Source: Pseudomonadota bacterium (GTDB lineage Bacteria > Pseudomonadota > Alphaproteobacteria > Rhizobiales > Hyphomicrobiaceae). From it: 14,176 nt of DNA. Shown here one piece after another: positions 1 to 5,905 of this stretch (positions within the stretch are counted from its first letter, which is position 1; every line of letters begins with the position of its first letter). Below the pieces are notes generated by a model. It saw nothing but the letters and a program-made list of their open reading frames with translations, searched no databases and was not told the origin of the DNA. The stretch spans positions 1 through 14,176 of the forward strand of contig JAEZHL010000164.1 in assembly GCA_023416575.1 (NCBI GenBank), in the 5' to 3' direction. The position numbers and the translations under genes are program-made.

Positions 1-109
1 TCCGCTGTGCTCTGCGCACGGCGCTGAGTCTCACCTTGCGCAAACAAAACTACTGCGGCCGAGAGGCTGAAACATCACGCCTTTTGTCATTTCAGAACTA
101 AGTGGGATA
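1..109. other. Left flank with no recognisable gene
   Basis: No protein is recognisable on either strand of this stretch. The plus-strand frames are all closed by stops before base 102. The longest open one could be the last 32 codons of a gene entering from the left, but its residues match nothing I know. On the minus strand, downstream of the peptide gene, there is only a 14-20 residue frame. There is no clear intrinsic terminator between the peptide gene and the window edge, so minus-strand transcription could continue leftwards into unseen genes. Confidence 0.5.
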
Positions 110-229
110 TTACGCACCAGGAGCAGACACTGGTCCGCTAATATTCCCATCAGCGGTGATCTGGCTCAGCCGACCGCGACGCTCCAGCGTCGGCGCGGCG
201 TAAGCGCGCTTGATGCTCAAGGCATTCAT
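110..229 (-). CDS. RiPP precursor peptide with lasso-type leader and atypical core
   Basis: This 39-residue peptide begins at an ATG placed 6 nt after a very strong ribosome binding site (GGAGGA within a run of G). A longer in-frame reading exists, but it would translate that site. Residues 10-25 read YAAPTLERRGRLSQIT, with Tyr10, Pro13, Leu15, Gly19, Leu21 and Thr25. This is the YxxPxLxxxGxLxxxT leader pattern recognised by the PqqD-like B1 proteins of lasso peptide systems, with the Thr at the usual -2 position. Cutting after Ala26 would release DGNISGPVSAPGA. A lasso core needs Asp or Glu at position 7, 8 or 9 to bond to its own N-terminus, and this core has none. Its possible modification sites are Ser31 and Ser35, the N-terminal Asp27 and Asn29. 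The divergent B1, B2 and kinase genes support its role as substrate. The leader assignment is strong. The mature structure is unknown. Confidence 0.8.
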   Translation of the reverse strand: MNALSIKRAYAAPTLERRGRLSQITADGNISGPVSAPGA

Positions 230-235
230 GTGGAA

Positions 236-241
236 TCCTCC
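236..241 (-). promoter_or_regulatory. Strong ribosome binding site of the RiPP precursor
   Basis: On the minus strand GGAGGA, inside GGGGGGAGGA, lies 6 nt before the ATG at 229. It is the strongest Shine-Dalgarno sequence in the locus. It fixes the start of the 39-residue form and suggests the peptide is made in larger amounts than its modifying enzymes. Confidence 0.75.
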
Positions 242-250
242 CCCCATTAA

Positions 251-262
251 GACGTTTACGTC
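251..262. promoter_or_regulatory. Palindrome over the -10/start of the precursor promoter
   Basis: GACGTTTACGTC has perfect 5-bp arms around a 2-bp centre. It overlaps the proposed -10 box and start point of the peptide gene, where a repressor would be expected to bind. Confidence 0.35.
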
Positions 263-288
263 ATAATTGAATTCCCCACGGACATCAA
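260..288 (-). promoter_or_regulatory. Candidate sigma-70 promoter of the RiPP precursor
   Basis: On the minus strand, TTGATG (283-288; 4 of 6 to TTGACA) and TATGAC (260-265; 4 of 6 to TATAAT) are separated by exactly 17 bp. Transcription would start near 253, leaving a leader of about 24 nt. The region is visibly more AT-rich than its surroundings. Two inverted repeats sit on and just upstream of this promoter. It is a consensus match by eye only. Confidence 0.45.
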
Positions 289-291
289 GCT

Positions 292-309
292 TGTGTGAAG
301 CTTTCCACA
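292..309. promoter_or_regulatory. Imperfect 18-bp inverted repeat upstream of the -35
   Basis: TGTGTGAAGCTTTCCACA has the symmetric form TGTG-N2-AAGCTT-N2-CACA. Its centre lies about 47 bp upstream of the start point proposed for the peptide gene, a distance typical of activator sites. It also lies in the shared region with the divergent PqqD-like gene and could serve both. Confidence 0.35.
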
Positions 310-392
310 TCTCACGTGCGGCAACGCGCAACCTGCGGTAGGCATCGACCTTTGTGGACCGTATAAGCTTGGTCCGATAGCATCAGAATAGG

Positions 393-683
393 GTGGCAGC
401 CTTGATCGAGAACTCGAGCGTTCTGTCATTGGCGGATGGCGTTTCGTATCAACCGCTCGGCACCGGTGAAGGTGCCGTCGTCCTGATCGTCGAGTCGGGG
501 CAGCTTTTCACCTGCAACGACACGACGTCGGCATTTCTCGCCGCCGTCGACGGGCGGCGCAGTTTCGGCGAGCTGGTGGACAGCCTTCTCGGCACGTTCG
601 ACGTTTCCGCCGACGTGTTGCGCCGGGATCTATCGGCGCTCGCGGACGAGCTCCAGGAAGAAGGTATCGTCCGCATCCAGTGA
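393..683 (+). CDS. PqqD-family RiPP recognition protein (lasso B1-like)
   Basis: This is a 96-residue stand-alone PqqD-like domain, the winged-helix leader-binding module (RRE) that presents precursor peptides to their processing enzymes. The N-terminal half (about residues 10-50) has the strand pattern of the family with VLIVESGQLFTCNDTTSAFL. The C-terminal half (about 50-96) is helical with the typical VDGRRSFGELVDSLL and a terminal LADELQEEGIVRI. In lasso systems B1 binds the YxxP leader and works with the B2 peptidase, whose gene begins 6 nt downstream. The start shown is GTG at 393. A TTG at 402, better spaced from AGGGTGG, would remove three residues. The gene is the first of a three-gene plus-strand operon and diverges from the peptide gene, so expression is probably controlled from the 230-392 region. 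Confidence 0.85.
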   Translation: MAALIENSSVLSLADGVSYQPLGTGEGAVVLIVESGQLFTCNDTTSAFLAAVDGRRSFGELVDSLLGTFDVSADVLRRDLSALADELQEEGIVRIQ

Positions 684-689
684 GGTTCG

Positions 690-1139
690 ATGCTGGTAAT
701 CCGGACACTTCGCTTCAGGGTTGCGCTTTGGTTCTGGGCCCGCCTCCTGCCGGTGCTCGCCTGGGAGCGCAACCTGGGGTCGCTGCTCGCGCTGGCTAGG
801 CCGGGTCGCGCCACGCCCTATCGCGGGTTAGCGGCGGACTACATCACGCGCCGCATCAAAAAGGCCACGCGGCGCCCCTGGGTGATGCAGGATCGGCCCT
901 GCCTGCGCGATGGCGTGCTCGCGGTCCGCTTCCTGCGCCTCGCCGGCTTTGCGCCGACGCTTCATTTCGGAGTGGACAAGGAGAGTGTGTCACGCGACAT
1001 GCTCTCCGCGCACTGCTGGGTGGTGCTCGATCAGCAAACAGTACTCAACCCGCCAACGCCGAGCATGGTGGAGGTTCTCGTCTACGTCGGCGACCGTTTG
1101 ATTCCGCCCGCGCCGGGTGGCTCTCCGGTCACCGTTTGA
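690..1139 (+). CDS. Lasso peptide B2-type leader peptidase (transglutaminase-like)
   Basis: This 149-residue protein matches the B2 cysteine peptidases that cut lasso leaders just after the conserved Thr-x. The catalytic region holds Cys71 in RPCLRDGVLAVRFLRLAGF and then FGV and His108 in SAHCWVVLD. These correspond to the Cys and His of the McjB-type triad. The third residue is uncertain: the position 12 residues after the His, where I recall Asp in McjB, is Asn120 here in VLNPPTP. Asp114 lies only 6 after the His. The length is that of stand-alone B2 proteins. The start ATG follows GAGG by 4 nt, next to the stop of the B1-like gene. The HPr-kinase-like gene follows immediately. The family call is firm. 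Activity without the usual Asp is not certain. Confidence 0.85.
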   Translation: MLVIRTLRFRVALWFWARLLPVLAWERNLGSLLALARPGRATPYRGLAADYITRRIKKATRRPWVMQDRPCLRDGVLAVRFLRLAGFAPTLHFGVDKESVSRDMLSAHCWVVLDQQTVLNPPTPSMVEVLVYVGDRLIPPAPGGSPVTV

Positions 1140-1156
1140 CGCCGCGGAAGGAGCTC

Positions 1157-2170
1157 ATGGCTAATTGGTACGACCTCAATGGCTCCCTGCTGACAGTGGA
1201 GGCGGCCTTTCCTGCCCTGGAGGAGCCGCTCCAAATCTATCTTGGTGAATTGCGCACGGACCGGCGCGCCAGCGCGCCCGACTATACGATCAGAATCGAC
1301 AGCGGTCCTCCGCGCGAGGTGCCGGCCGCAGCGCAGTTGCTCCACGAGGGACCGTTGCCGGAGGCCCCGGTTTGCCGCCTGAGCGGCGACGACACCAGGC
1401 GCTGGTTCGTCATTCCTGAGCGGATTTCGCTCGAATTTTCGACCTCCGAACGCGTCGCACAAATGACCGTTGCCCCTGGGCACGAAAGGCTGGCTGGAGC
1501 CACGGCGGCCATCAACGCCCTTTACGCGGCGCTGTTCGTGACCGGCCAGACGCTCGTACATGCCGCGGCGTTGCGCCTCCCTCGCCAGAATTCGGCATTC
1601 GTGTTGTTCGCGCCGAGCGGCGCCGGCAAGACCACGACCTCCCTGGCGCTCGCACTGCAAGGGTTCGGTCTCTTGACCGACGACGCAACGGTGCTCACCG
1701 GCACGGGCACGTCGGCGAGCGACACCCTCGTCTGGGGCCTACCCCGGCCGCCCAAGGTGCACCGGAAAACCGCGGCAATGCTGCCCGAGATCGGCCGCCT
1801 GCTTGGCTCCAAATGGAATGAGGAAGACGAGCAGAGCCTTGCACCGGCGGCGCTGAGATCAGTCGGCGAGGTCGAGCCTGGCCGCTCCTATCCGCTGAGG
1901 GCACTGGTGCTGCTTGGCCAAAGGGTGACCGGACCGCATGTGCTCAAGCCCATGCGTAAGGCCGACCTGTTCGTGCACTTTGCGACTGACAACGTCGCCC
2001 GCGCGCCGCAAGGCGTATTGAGCGACGATCTCGCCCGCTTCAACCGCTTCGTCGCTCTCGTCGCCAAGACGCCGGCCTACCAGCTGAATGTCGGTAGCGA
2101 TCTGTCGACGCTCGGCGAGGCCATCGCGCGCGAGTTCGGTACCGCGGATCAGCCGATCCTCAGCGCCTGA
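1157..2170 (+). CDS. HPr kinase-related protein of the RiPP cluster
   Basis: The protein has 337 residues from the ATG at 1157, chosen because GGAAGGAG stands just before it. An in-frame TTG at 1136 that overlaps the preceding stop is less likely. The C-terminal half resembles the HPr kinase/phosphorylase catalytic domain: a VHAAAL segment with His135, a P-loop PSGAGKT at 153-159 with Lys158, and an acidic pair Asp175-Asp176 in LLTDDATVL. The N-terminal part (about 1-120) is not recognised. True HprK phosphorylates a Ser of the carrier protein HPr. Relatives in lasso clusters, such as the one for paeninodin, phosphorylate a Ser of the precursor peptide instead. Given the neighbours, that is the likely job here, with Ser31 or Ser35 of the peptide as acceptor. 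Its 3' end overlaps the convergent nucleotidyltransferase gene by 22 bp. Confidence 0.8.
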   Translation: MANWYDLNGSLLTVEAAFPALEEPLQIYLGELRTDRRASAPDYTIRIDSGPPREVPAAAQLLHEGPLPEAPVCRLSGDDTRRWFVIPERISLEFSTSERVAQMTVAPGHERLAGATAAINALYAALFVTGQTLVHAAALRLPRQNSAFVLFAPSGAGKTTTSLALALQGFGLLTDDATVLTGTGTSASDTLVWGLPRPPKVHRKTAAMLPEIGRLLGSKWNEEDEQSLAPAALRSVGEVEPGRSYPLRALVLLGQRVTGPHVLKPMRKADLFVHFATDNVARAPQGVLSDDLARFNRFVALVAKTPAYQLNVGSDLSTLGEAIAREFGTADQPILSA

Positions 2171-3189
2171 CGGAACAGTTTGCGGCGCCATGATCCCTGT
2201 GCGCGGGCAACGCTCTGCCCGCGGACGAGGAGCGCGGGCGACAGCAGCTGACCGGAAAGCCGCGCGATCGGGGTTGGCGACAGATGCTTCGCCAGCTCGA
2301 GGCAGCGCGCCTCGCCGAACGTCTTGCCCGCCAGCACCAGGGCCCCGACGATCGCCATCGTGACGCCGCACTGCCGCGAGACCCGGGCCAGACGATCGGC
2401 ATCGACCGCGCCGGCAGCCCCGCGCGCAGCCTGCATCACGTCGACGACATGCTGCAGCCGGTCGAGTTGATGGCCGACCGCACCGTGTGCCGCCGCGGTG
2501 AACAGGAGCGCCGTCGCATCCTCTGAGCTGCCGTTGCCCGCGGCGAGGACATCCTCGAAATCGACCGACATGGCGCCGCGGAGCTTGGGCGAGTGCACGA
2601 GGTTGCTGTGCACCTCGATCATCACGTCCTTCTGAGCCGCGAGCAGCCATTTCTGCTCGTGATAATCCTTGCCCACCCGGTCGTCGAACTCGAACAGCTC
2701 GAAGCCCAGCCCGCTCATGATCTCGCCGGTACGGTGGCGATGCGTTTCCGGAATGAGGATATCGACGTCGGTGAACGTGCGCAGCGAGGGATCAGGATAG
2801 AGCCGTTGCGCGAAGGCCGCGCCCTTCACGATCGCGGCCGGAATCGCCGCTTCCCCGAAGGCCGCCATGACGCGTCGCGCATGATGCGACATCATCATCT
2901 GGAAGCCGGTCTGATAGGCGAGCTTGAGACGGGCGCCATCGAGGGCGGCGAGCGCCGCATCGGCGGCGGGATCGCTCCCGGCCGTCCGCGCAGCCTGGAT
3001 GAGATCAGCGAGGGCGCGGATAGCCGCGGGAAGCACACCGTGGATTTCCGCCGCCTGGAGCAGACGATCCATGCCGTCGGAATCCGGAATCGAGAAGCGC
3101 AGAGGCGTGCGCCGGAGCGGATCGGCGATGTGGATCAACAGGCGCTCGCCATCACGGTCAAGCGGCAGATGGGGCTTGAAATCCGACAT
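2149..3189 (-). CDS. Nucleotidyltransferase-family protein (NTP_transf_5 type)
   Basis: This 346-residue protein carries the motif of the minimal nucleotidyltransferases found beside RiPP genes: KGAAFAQRLYPDPSLRTFTD around residues 122-141, followed by VDILI. Lys122-Gly123 and the metal-binding pair Asp141 and Asp143 are in place. A further conserved IEVHSNLVHSP segment follows. The N-terminal third and the C-terminal half look helical. Such proteins occur with HPr-kinase-like proteins in lasso clusters and are thought to add a nucleotide or sugar-type group to the phosphorylated peptide, though their role is less settled. The start is the ATG at 3189, preceded by AGGGGAG about 9 nt upstream. 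A TTG at 3231 is possible. It is the only enzyme of the locus on the minus strand, and it may be transcribed from the 3190-3336 gap. Confidence 0.8.
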   Translation of the reverse strand: MSDFKPHLPLDRDGERLLIHIADPLRRTPLRFSIPDSDGMDRLLQAAEIHGVLPAAIRALADLIQAARTAGSDPAADAALAALDGARLKLAYQTGFQMMMSHHARRVMAAFGEAAIPAAIVKGAAFAQRLYPDPSLRTFTDVDILIPETHRHRTGEIMSGLGFELFEFDDRVGKDYHEQKWLLAAQKDVMIEVHSNLVHSPKLRGAMSVDFEDVLAAGNGSSEDATALLFTAAAHGAVGHQLDRLQHVVDVMQAARGAAGAVDADRLARVSRQCGVTMAIVGALVLAGKTFGEARCLELAKHLSPTPIARLSGQLLSPALLVRGQSVARAQGSWRRKLFRQALRIG

Positions 3190-3286
3190 GTGTGCTCTCT
3201 CCCCTTCCCCTCGACGCGCACGACCGTACAAGCCCCGCCGGTCGACGCCAAGGCGGATGGGAGCCTTGCGCGAAGCATTCTGTGGA

Positions 3287-3316
3287 GTGCGTGTTTTAAA
3301 GCATCAGCACACGCAC
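3287..3316 (-). terminator. Perfect 8-bp inverted repeat between ureohydrolase and nucleotidyltransferase genes
   Basis: GTGCGTGT (3287-3294) and ACACGCAC (3309-3316) are perfect complements around a 14-nt AT-rich loop. The repeat lies 21 nt past the stop of the ureohydrolase gene on the same strand and about 100 bp before the nucleotidyltransferase start. It could end the ureohydrolase transcript or act as an operator for the RiPP side. No T-tract follows the stem, so terminator is a tentative label. Confidence 0.35.
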
Positions 3317-3336
3317 ACCGCGTATCATCCGTAGTC

Positions 3337-4392
3337 TCAGCTCCGCCCGGAATTGCGCGCTCTCGCCGTCGCGATGACGGAGACGATCTCGAACAGCATC
3401 TGGGCTCCCGCCTGCGCCGTCGCCGTGGTGGGATCGTAAGCGGGAGCGATCTCGACGACATCGCCGCCGACGATGTCGAGGCCTGCGGCGCCGCGAATGA
3501 GCGCCATCGCCTCGCGTGGTGCGAGGCCGCCGACCTCGGGCGTGCCGGTGCCGGGTGCGAAGCCCGGGTCGAGACTGTCGATATCGAACGAGATGTATGT
3601 CGGCCCTGATCCCACCACGTCGCGTATCCGCGCGATCGTCGCATCGGTGCCGAGACGCACGAACTCGTCCGCGTGGATCACGGTCATGCCGCTGTCGTAG
3701 GAGAACTCCCACAGGTATTCCGCGTTACCCCGAATGCCGATCTGGATCGCCCGCTCGGGATCGAGCACTCCGGCCAGCACCGCCTCGCGGAAGGGTCCTG
3801 CGTGCGTGAATTCCGACCCCTCGAATGGTCCGCCCGTATCGCAATGGGCATCGATGTGGATGAGGCCGAGCGGGCGGTCGCGGCCCAGCGCCTTCAAAAT
3901 CGGCAACACCATCGAATGGTCGCCACCAACGGACGCCGGCGCCACGCCAGCGGCGCGAACCCTGTTGTAGAACGCCTCGATGTCCTCGTGGCTGTCCGCG
4001 AGGCTGTAGCGGCTGCGGAACGGCACGTCTCCCACATCGGCGATTTTTGCCAGGCTCGCGGGCACAATCCGGTGCACCTCGTGGTAGGGCCCGACGCGCT
4101 CGATCTGCCGCACCGCGCGCGGACCCAGGCGGGCACCCGGCCGGTTGGTGACGCCAAGGTCGATCGGCACGCCGATGAGCGCAATGTCGAGTCCGCCGAA
4201 GTCGTCCCGCAGCGGCGCGTCCATGCGCAGCGGCGCGTCGAGGAATGTCGAGACCCCCTCGTAGGGCTTGGCGCGCCGGTCGGCCGCAGAGAACAGGATA
4301 TCGACCACCTTCTTGAACTCGGGATCGTGGACGTCACCCGCACCAGCGCCGCTGTACTTGGCGCGCAGCCTCTCGAGATTTTCGCGGTTCAT
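3337..4392 (-). CDS. Agmatinase / guanidinobutyrase-family ureohydrolase
   Basis: This 351-residue enzyme belongs to the arginase/agmatinase family, which hydrolyses guanidino groups to urea and an amine using a two-metal centre. All metal ligands are visible: GGDHS at 156-160 (His159), DAHCD at 181-185 and SFDIDSLDP with Asp270 and Asp272. The family signature continues as APGTGTPEVGG. Where many agmatinases read HGT, this protein has THAGPFREA (196-204), so agmatine is not assured as substrate. 4-Guanidinobutyrate, 3-guanidinopropionate or another guanidino compound is equally possible. It has an N-terminal extension of about 60 residues relative to the shortest members. The start is set by GGAGG with a 7-nt gap before the ATG. 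An open extension of 36 codons upstream is ignored. The divergent transporter gene and the Arg-rich small frame upstream are described separately. Confidence 0.85.
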   Translation of the reverse strand: MNRENLERLRAKYSGAGAGDVHDPEFKKVVDILFSAADRRAKPYEGVSTFLDAPLRMDAPLRDDFGGLDIALIGVPIDLGVTNRPGARLGPRAVRQIERVGPYHEVHRIVPASLAKIADVGDVPFRSRYSLADSHEDIEAFYNRVRAAGVAPASVGGDHSMVLPILKALGRDRPLGLIHIDAHCDTGGPFEGSEFTHAGPFREAVLAGVLDPERAIQIGIRGNAEYLWEFSYDSGMTVIHADEFVRLGTDATIARIRDVVGSGPTYISFDIDSLDPGFAPGTGTPEVGGLAPREAMALIRGAAGLDIVGGDVVEIAPAYDPTTATAQAGAQMLFEIVSVIATARARNSGRS

Positions 4393-4428
4393 GGGCTTGC
4401 CTCCATAGCTGACTTGCGGCTCCAGTGC

Positions 4429-4443
4429 GCCGGTACAACCGGC
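4429..4443 (-). promoter_or_regulatory. Hairpin in the ureohydrolase leader (proximal)
   Basis: GCCGGTACAACCGGC has a 5-bp all-GC stem and a 5-nt loop. It lies 36 nt upstream of the ureohydrolase ATG, within the presumed mRNA leader. Confidence 0.3.
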
Positions 4444-4477
4444 CCGATTCTCTGAACATCTGGGGCGATCCGCGCCG

Positions 4478-4494
4478 CCGCCAAGGCTTGGCGG
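4478..4494 (-). promoter_or_regulatory. 17-bp palindrome / hairpin in the ureohydrolase leader (distal)
   Basis: CCGCCAAGGCTTGGCGG has perfect 8-bp arms around a single central base. As DNA it looks like an operator. As RNA it would form a 6-bp stem with a 5-nt loop. It lies between the small Arg-rich frame and the ureohydrolase gene, so it could take part in attenuation or be a regulator site shared with the divergent transporter gene. Confidence 0.4.
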
Positions 4495-4520
4495 AGCCAT
4501 GAACGTGGGCGCGCCGTGCC

Positions 4521-4598
4521 TCAGGACGCTCTCTCGCCCATCAGGAACTTCCGACTTCGCCTTCGCGGCACCAGATCGTAACCGGTCGGCGGGCGCAT
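4521..4598 (-). CDS. Possible 25-residue Arg-rich leader peptide
   Basis: An ATG preceded by AGGAG at a 5-nt gap opens a 25-codon frame ending in TGA, 128 nt before the ureohydrolase start and on the same strand. The peptide begins MRPPTGYDLV and continues PRRRSRKFLMGERAS. Six of its 25 residues are Arg, including the run CGA-AGG-CGA, which uses codons generally rare in high-GC genomes. There is no signal peptide or membrane segment. The position, the strong ribosome binding site, the Arg codons and the hairpins that follow suggest a regulatory leader that senses arginine or guanidino-compound supply. It could equally be a chance frame. Confidence 0.35.
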   Translation of the reverse strand: MRPPTGYDLVPRRRSRKFLMGERAS

Positions 4599-4684
4599 GG
4601 GCTCTCCTATGTCACGGTCCACATCTCGCCGATTCCGGCTAGGGTCGCGATCTCACCAGCCCTCCCACCATCGACATCTCCTCC

Positions 4685-5905
4685 ATGCCCCTCGATCGCC
4701 CTGACGCGCCGCCCGCCGGCATTCATGCTCTGCTGAAGGATCTCTCACCGACGAGCATCGGCAACGCAGTCGCCGGTTTCGCATTCGCCGCCTCGGGTCC
4801 GGTCGCGATCATCCTTGCGGTCAGCACCAAGGGTGGACTGACGGAGGCGGAGATCGCCTCTTGGTTGTTCGGGGCCTTCTGCCTCAACGGCCTCGTCTCG
4901 ATCGCCTTTAGCCTCATCTACCGGCAGCCGCTGGTCTTCTTCTGGACGATCCCCGGAACGGTCCTCGTCGGCCCGGCGCTGGCTCACCTGTCGTTCGCGG
5001 AGGTGATCGGCGCCTTCATCGTCTGTGGCGCTCTCATGCTGCTCCTGGGGCTCACCGGTCTCGTCCGCCGCAGCATCGCCGCCGTGCCGATGCCCATCGT
5101 CATGGGCATGGTCGCCGGCGTGTTCCTGCAGTTCGGTCTCGACTGGGTCCGGGCCTTTGAGCTGGGCTTCTGGATCGCGGCACCGATGACGCTCGCCTTC
5201 ATGGCGCTGACGGTTGCGCAACGCGGAGGGCTCGCAGTACCGCCGCTGATCGGCGCGCTCGTCGTCGGCATCGTGCTGTCGGCTTTTGGTGGCAGCTCGG
5301 GCGCGGCAGTCACGATGGGCAGCATCGTTGCCGTGCCGCAGATCATCCTGCCCCAGTTCAGCCTGCAGGCAATGGCTGAGCTGGTGGTGCCGCTCGCGAT
5401 CACGGTGCTGGTGGTGCAGAACGGCCAGGGGATGGCCGTGCTGACGGCAGCCGGGCACAAGCCGCCCGCCGACTCGATCGCCACCGCCTGTGGCGCGGCT
5501 TCGATCGTCACAGCCTTCTTCGGCGCGGTCTCGACGTGCCTCACCGGTCCGGTGAGCGCGATCGTGTCCTCCAGCGGCGCCCGCGAGCGTCAGTACAGCG
5601 GTGCCGTCGTCGTCGGGCTGCTCGCGGTTGCCTTCGGATTGATGTCGCCGCTCTTCACCCGGCTGATGCTCGCTGCACCGGCAGCATTCATCGCCACCCT
5701 CGCCGGCCTCGCCATGCTGAAGGTGCTGCAGATCGCATTCGCGTCCGCCTTCCAGGGCCGCTTCGGGCTCGGTGCGCTGATCACCTTCCTGGTCACGGTC
5801 AGCGGCATATCCGTGCTGAACATCGGCGCCCCATTCTGGGGGCTCGTCCTCGGCTATGCCGCCTCGCGTCTCCTCGAGCCCGACGATTTCAGCAAAACGC
5901 CCTAG
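4685..5905 (+). CDS. BenE-family membrane transporter (benzoate/H+ symporter-like)
   Basis: This 406-residue, strongly hydrophobic protein has about 12 or more membrane segments from residue 15 to the end. Features of the BenE family are present: an N-terminal GPVAIILAVSTKGGLTEAEI followed by SW, then QPLVFFWTIPGTVLVGPAL, and the conserved VVQNGQGMAVLTAAG in the middle. Family members move benzoate and probably other small solutes with protons across the inner membrane. No aromatic-degradation gene is nearby, so another substrate, perhaps one linked to the divergent ureohydrolase or the convergent D-amino-acid dehydrogenase, is possible. The ATG at 4685 has no convincing ribosome binding site, so translation may be weak, leaderless or begin elsewhere. 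Its TAG stop shares CTAG with the stop of the convergent gene. Confidence 0.8.
   Translation: MPLDRPDAPPAGIHALLKDLSPTSIGNAVAGFAFAASGPVAIILAVSTKGGLTEAEIASWLFGAFCLNGLVSIAFSLIYRQPLVFFWTIPGTVLVGPALAHLSFAEVIGAFIVCGALMLLLGLTGLVRRSIAAVPMPIVMGMVAGVFLQFGLDWVRAFELGFWIAAPMTLAFMALTVAQRGGLAVPPLIGALVVGIVLSAFGGSSGAAVTMGSIVAVPQIILPQFSLQAMAELVVPLAITVLVVQNGQGMAVLTAAGHKPPADSIATACGAASIVTAFFGAVSTCLTGPVSAIVSSSGARERQYSGAVVVGLLAVAFGLMSPLFTRLMLAAPAAFIATLAGLAMLKVLQIAFASAFQGRFGLGALITFLVTVSGISVLNIGAPFWGLVLGYAASRLLEPDDFSKTP

Noticed and set aside
56..94. A second tiny minus-strand peptide downstream of the precursor
   Set aside because: It is only 14-20 residues long, lacks a leader motif and has no support beyond a weak GG-rich stretch before the start.
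110..331. Longer 73-residue reading of the RiPP precursor
   Set aside because: It would translate the strong GGAGGA ribosome binding site and the proposed promoter. The 39-residue form starts 6 nt after that site.
2149..3189. The nucleotidyltransferase as a toxin-antitoxin (MNT/HEPN) component
   Set aside because: It is far longer than minimal antitoxin nucleotidyltransferases, no HEPN partner is adjacent, and the NTP_transf_5-like motif and RiPP neighbours fit better.
2593..3609. Long plus-strand open frame opposite the nucleotidyltransferase and ureohydrolase genes
   Set aside because: It is an antisense shadow of high-GC codon bias. It crosses two well-supported minus-strand genes and shows no family motif.
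4393..4500. 36-codon N-terminal extension of the ureohydrolase
   Set aside because: The ATG at 4392 has an ideal GGAGG site, and the extension runs through two hairpins with a residue content unlike the protein.
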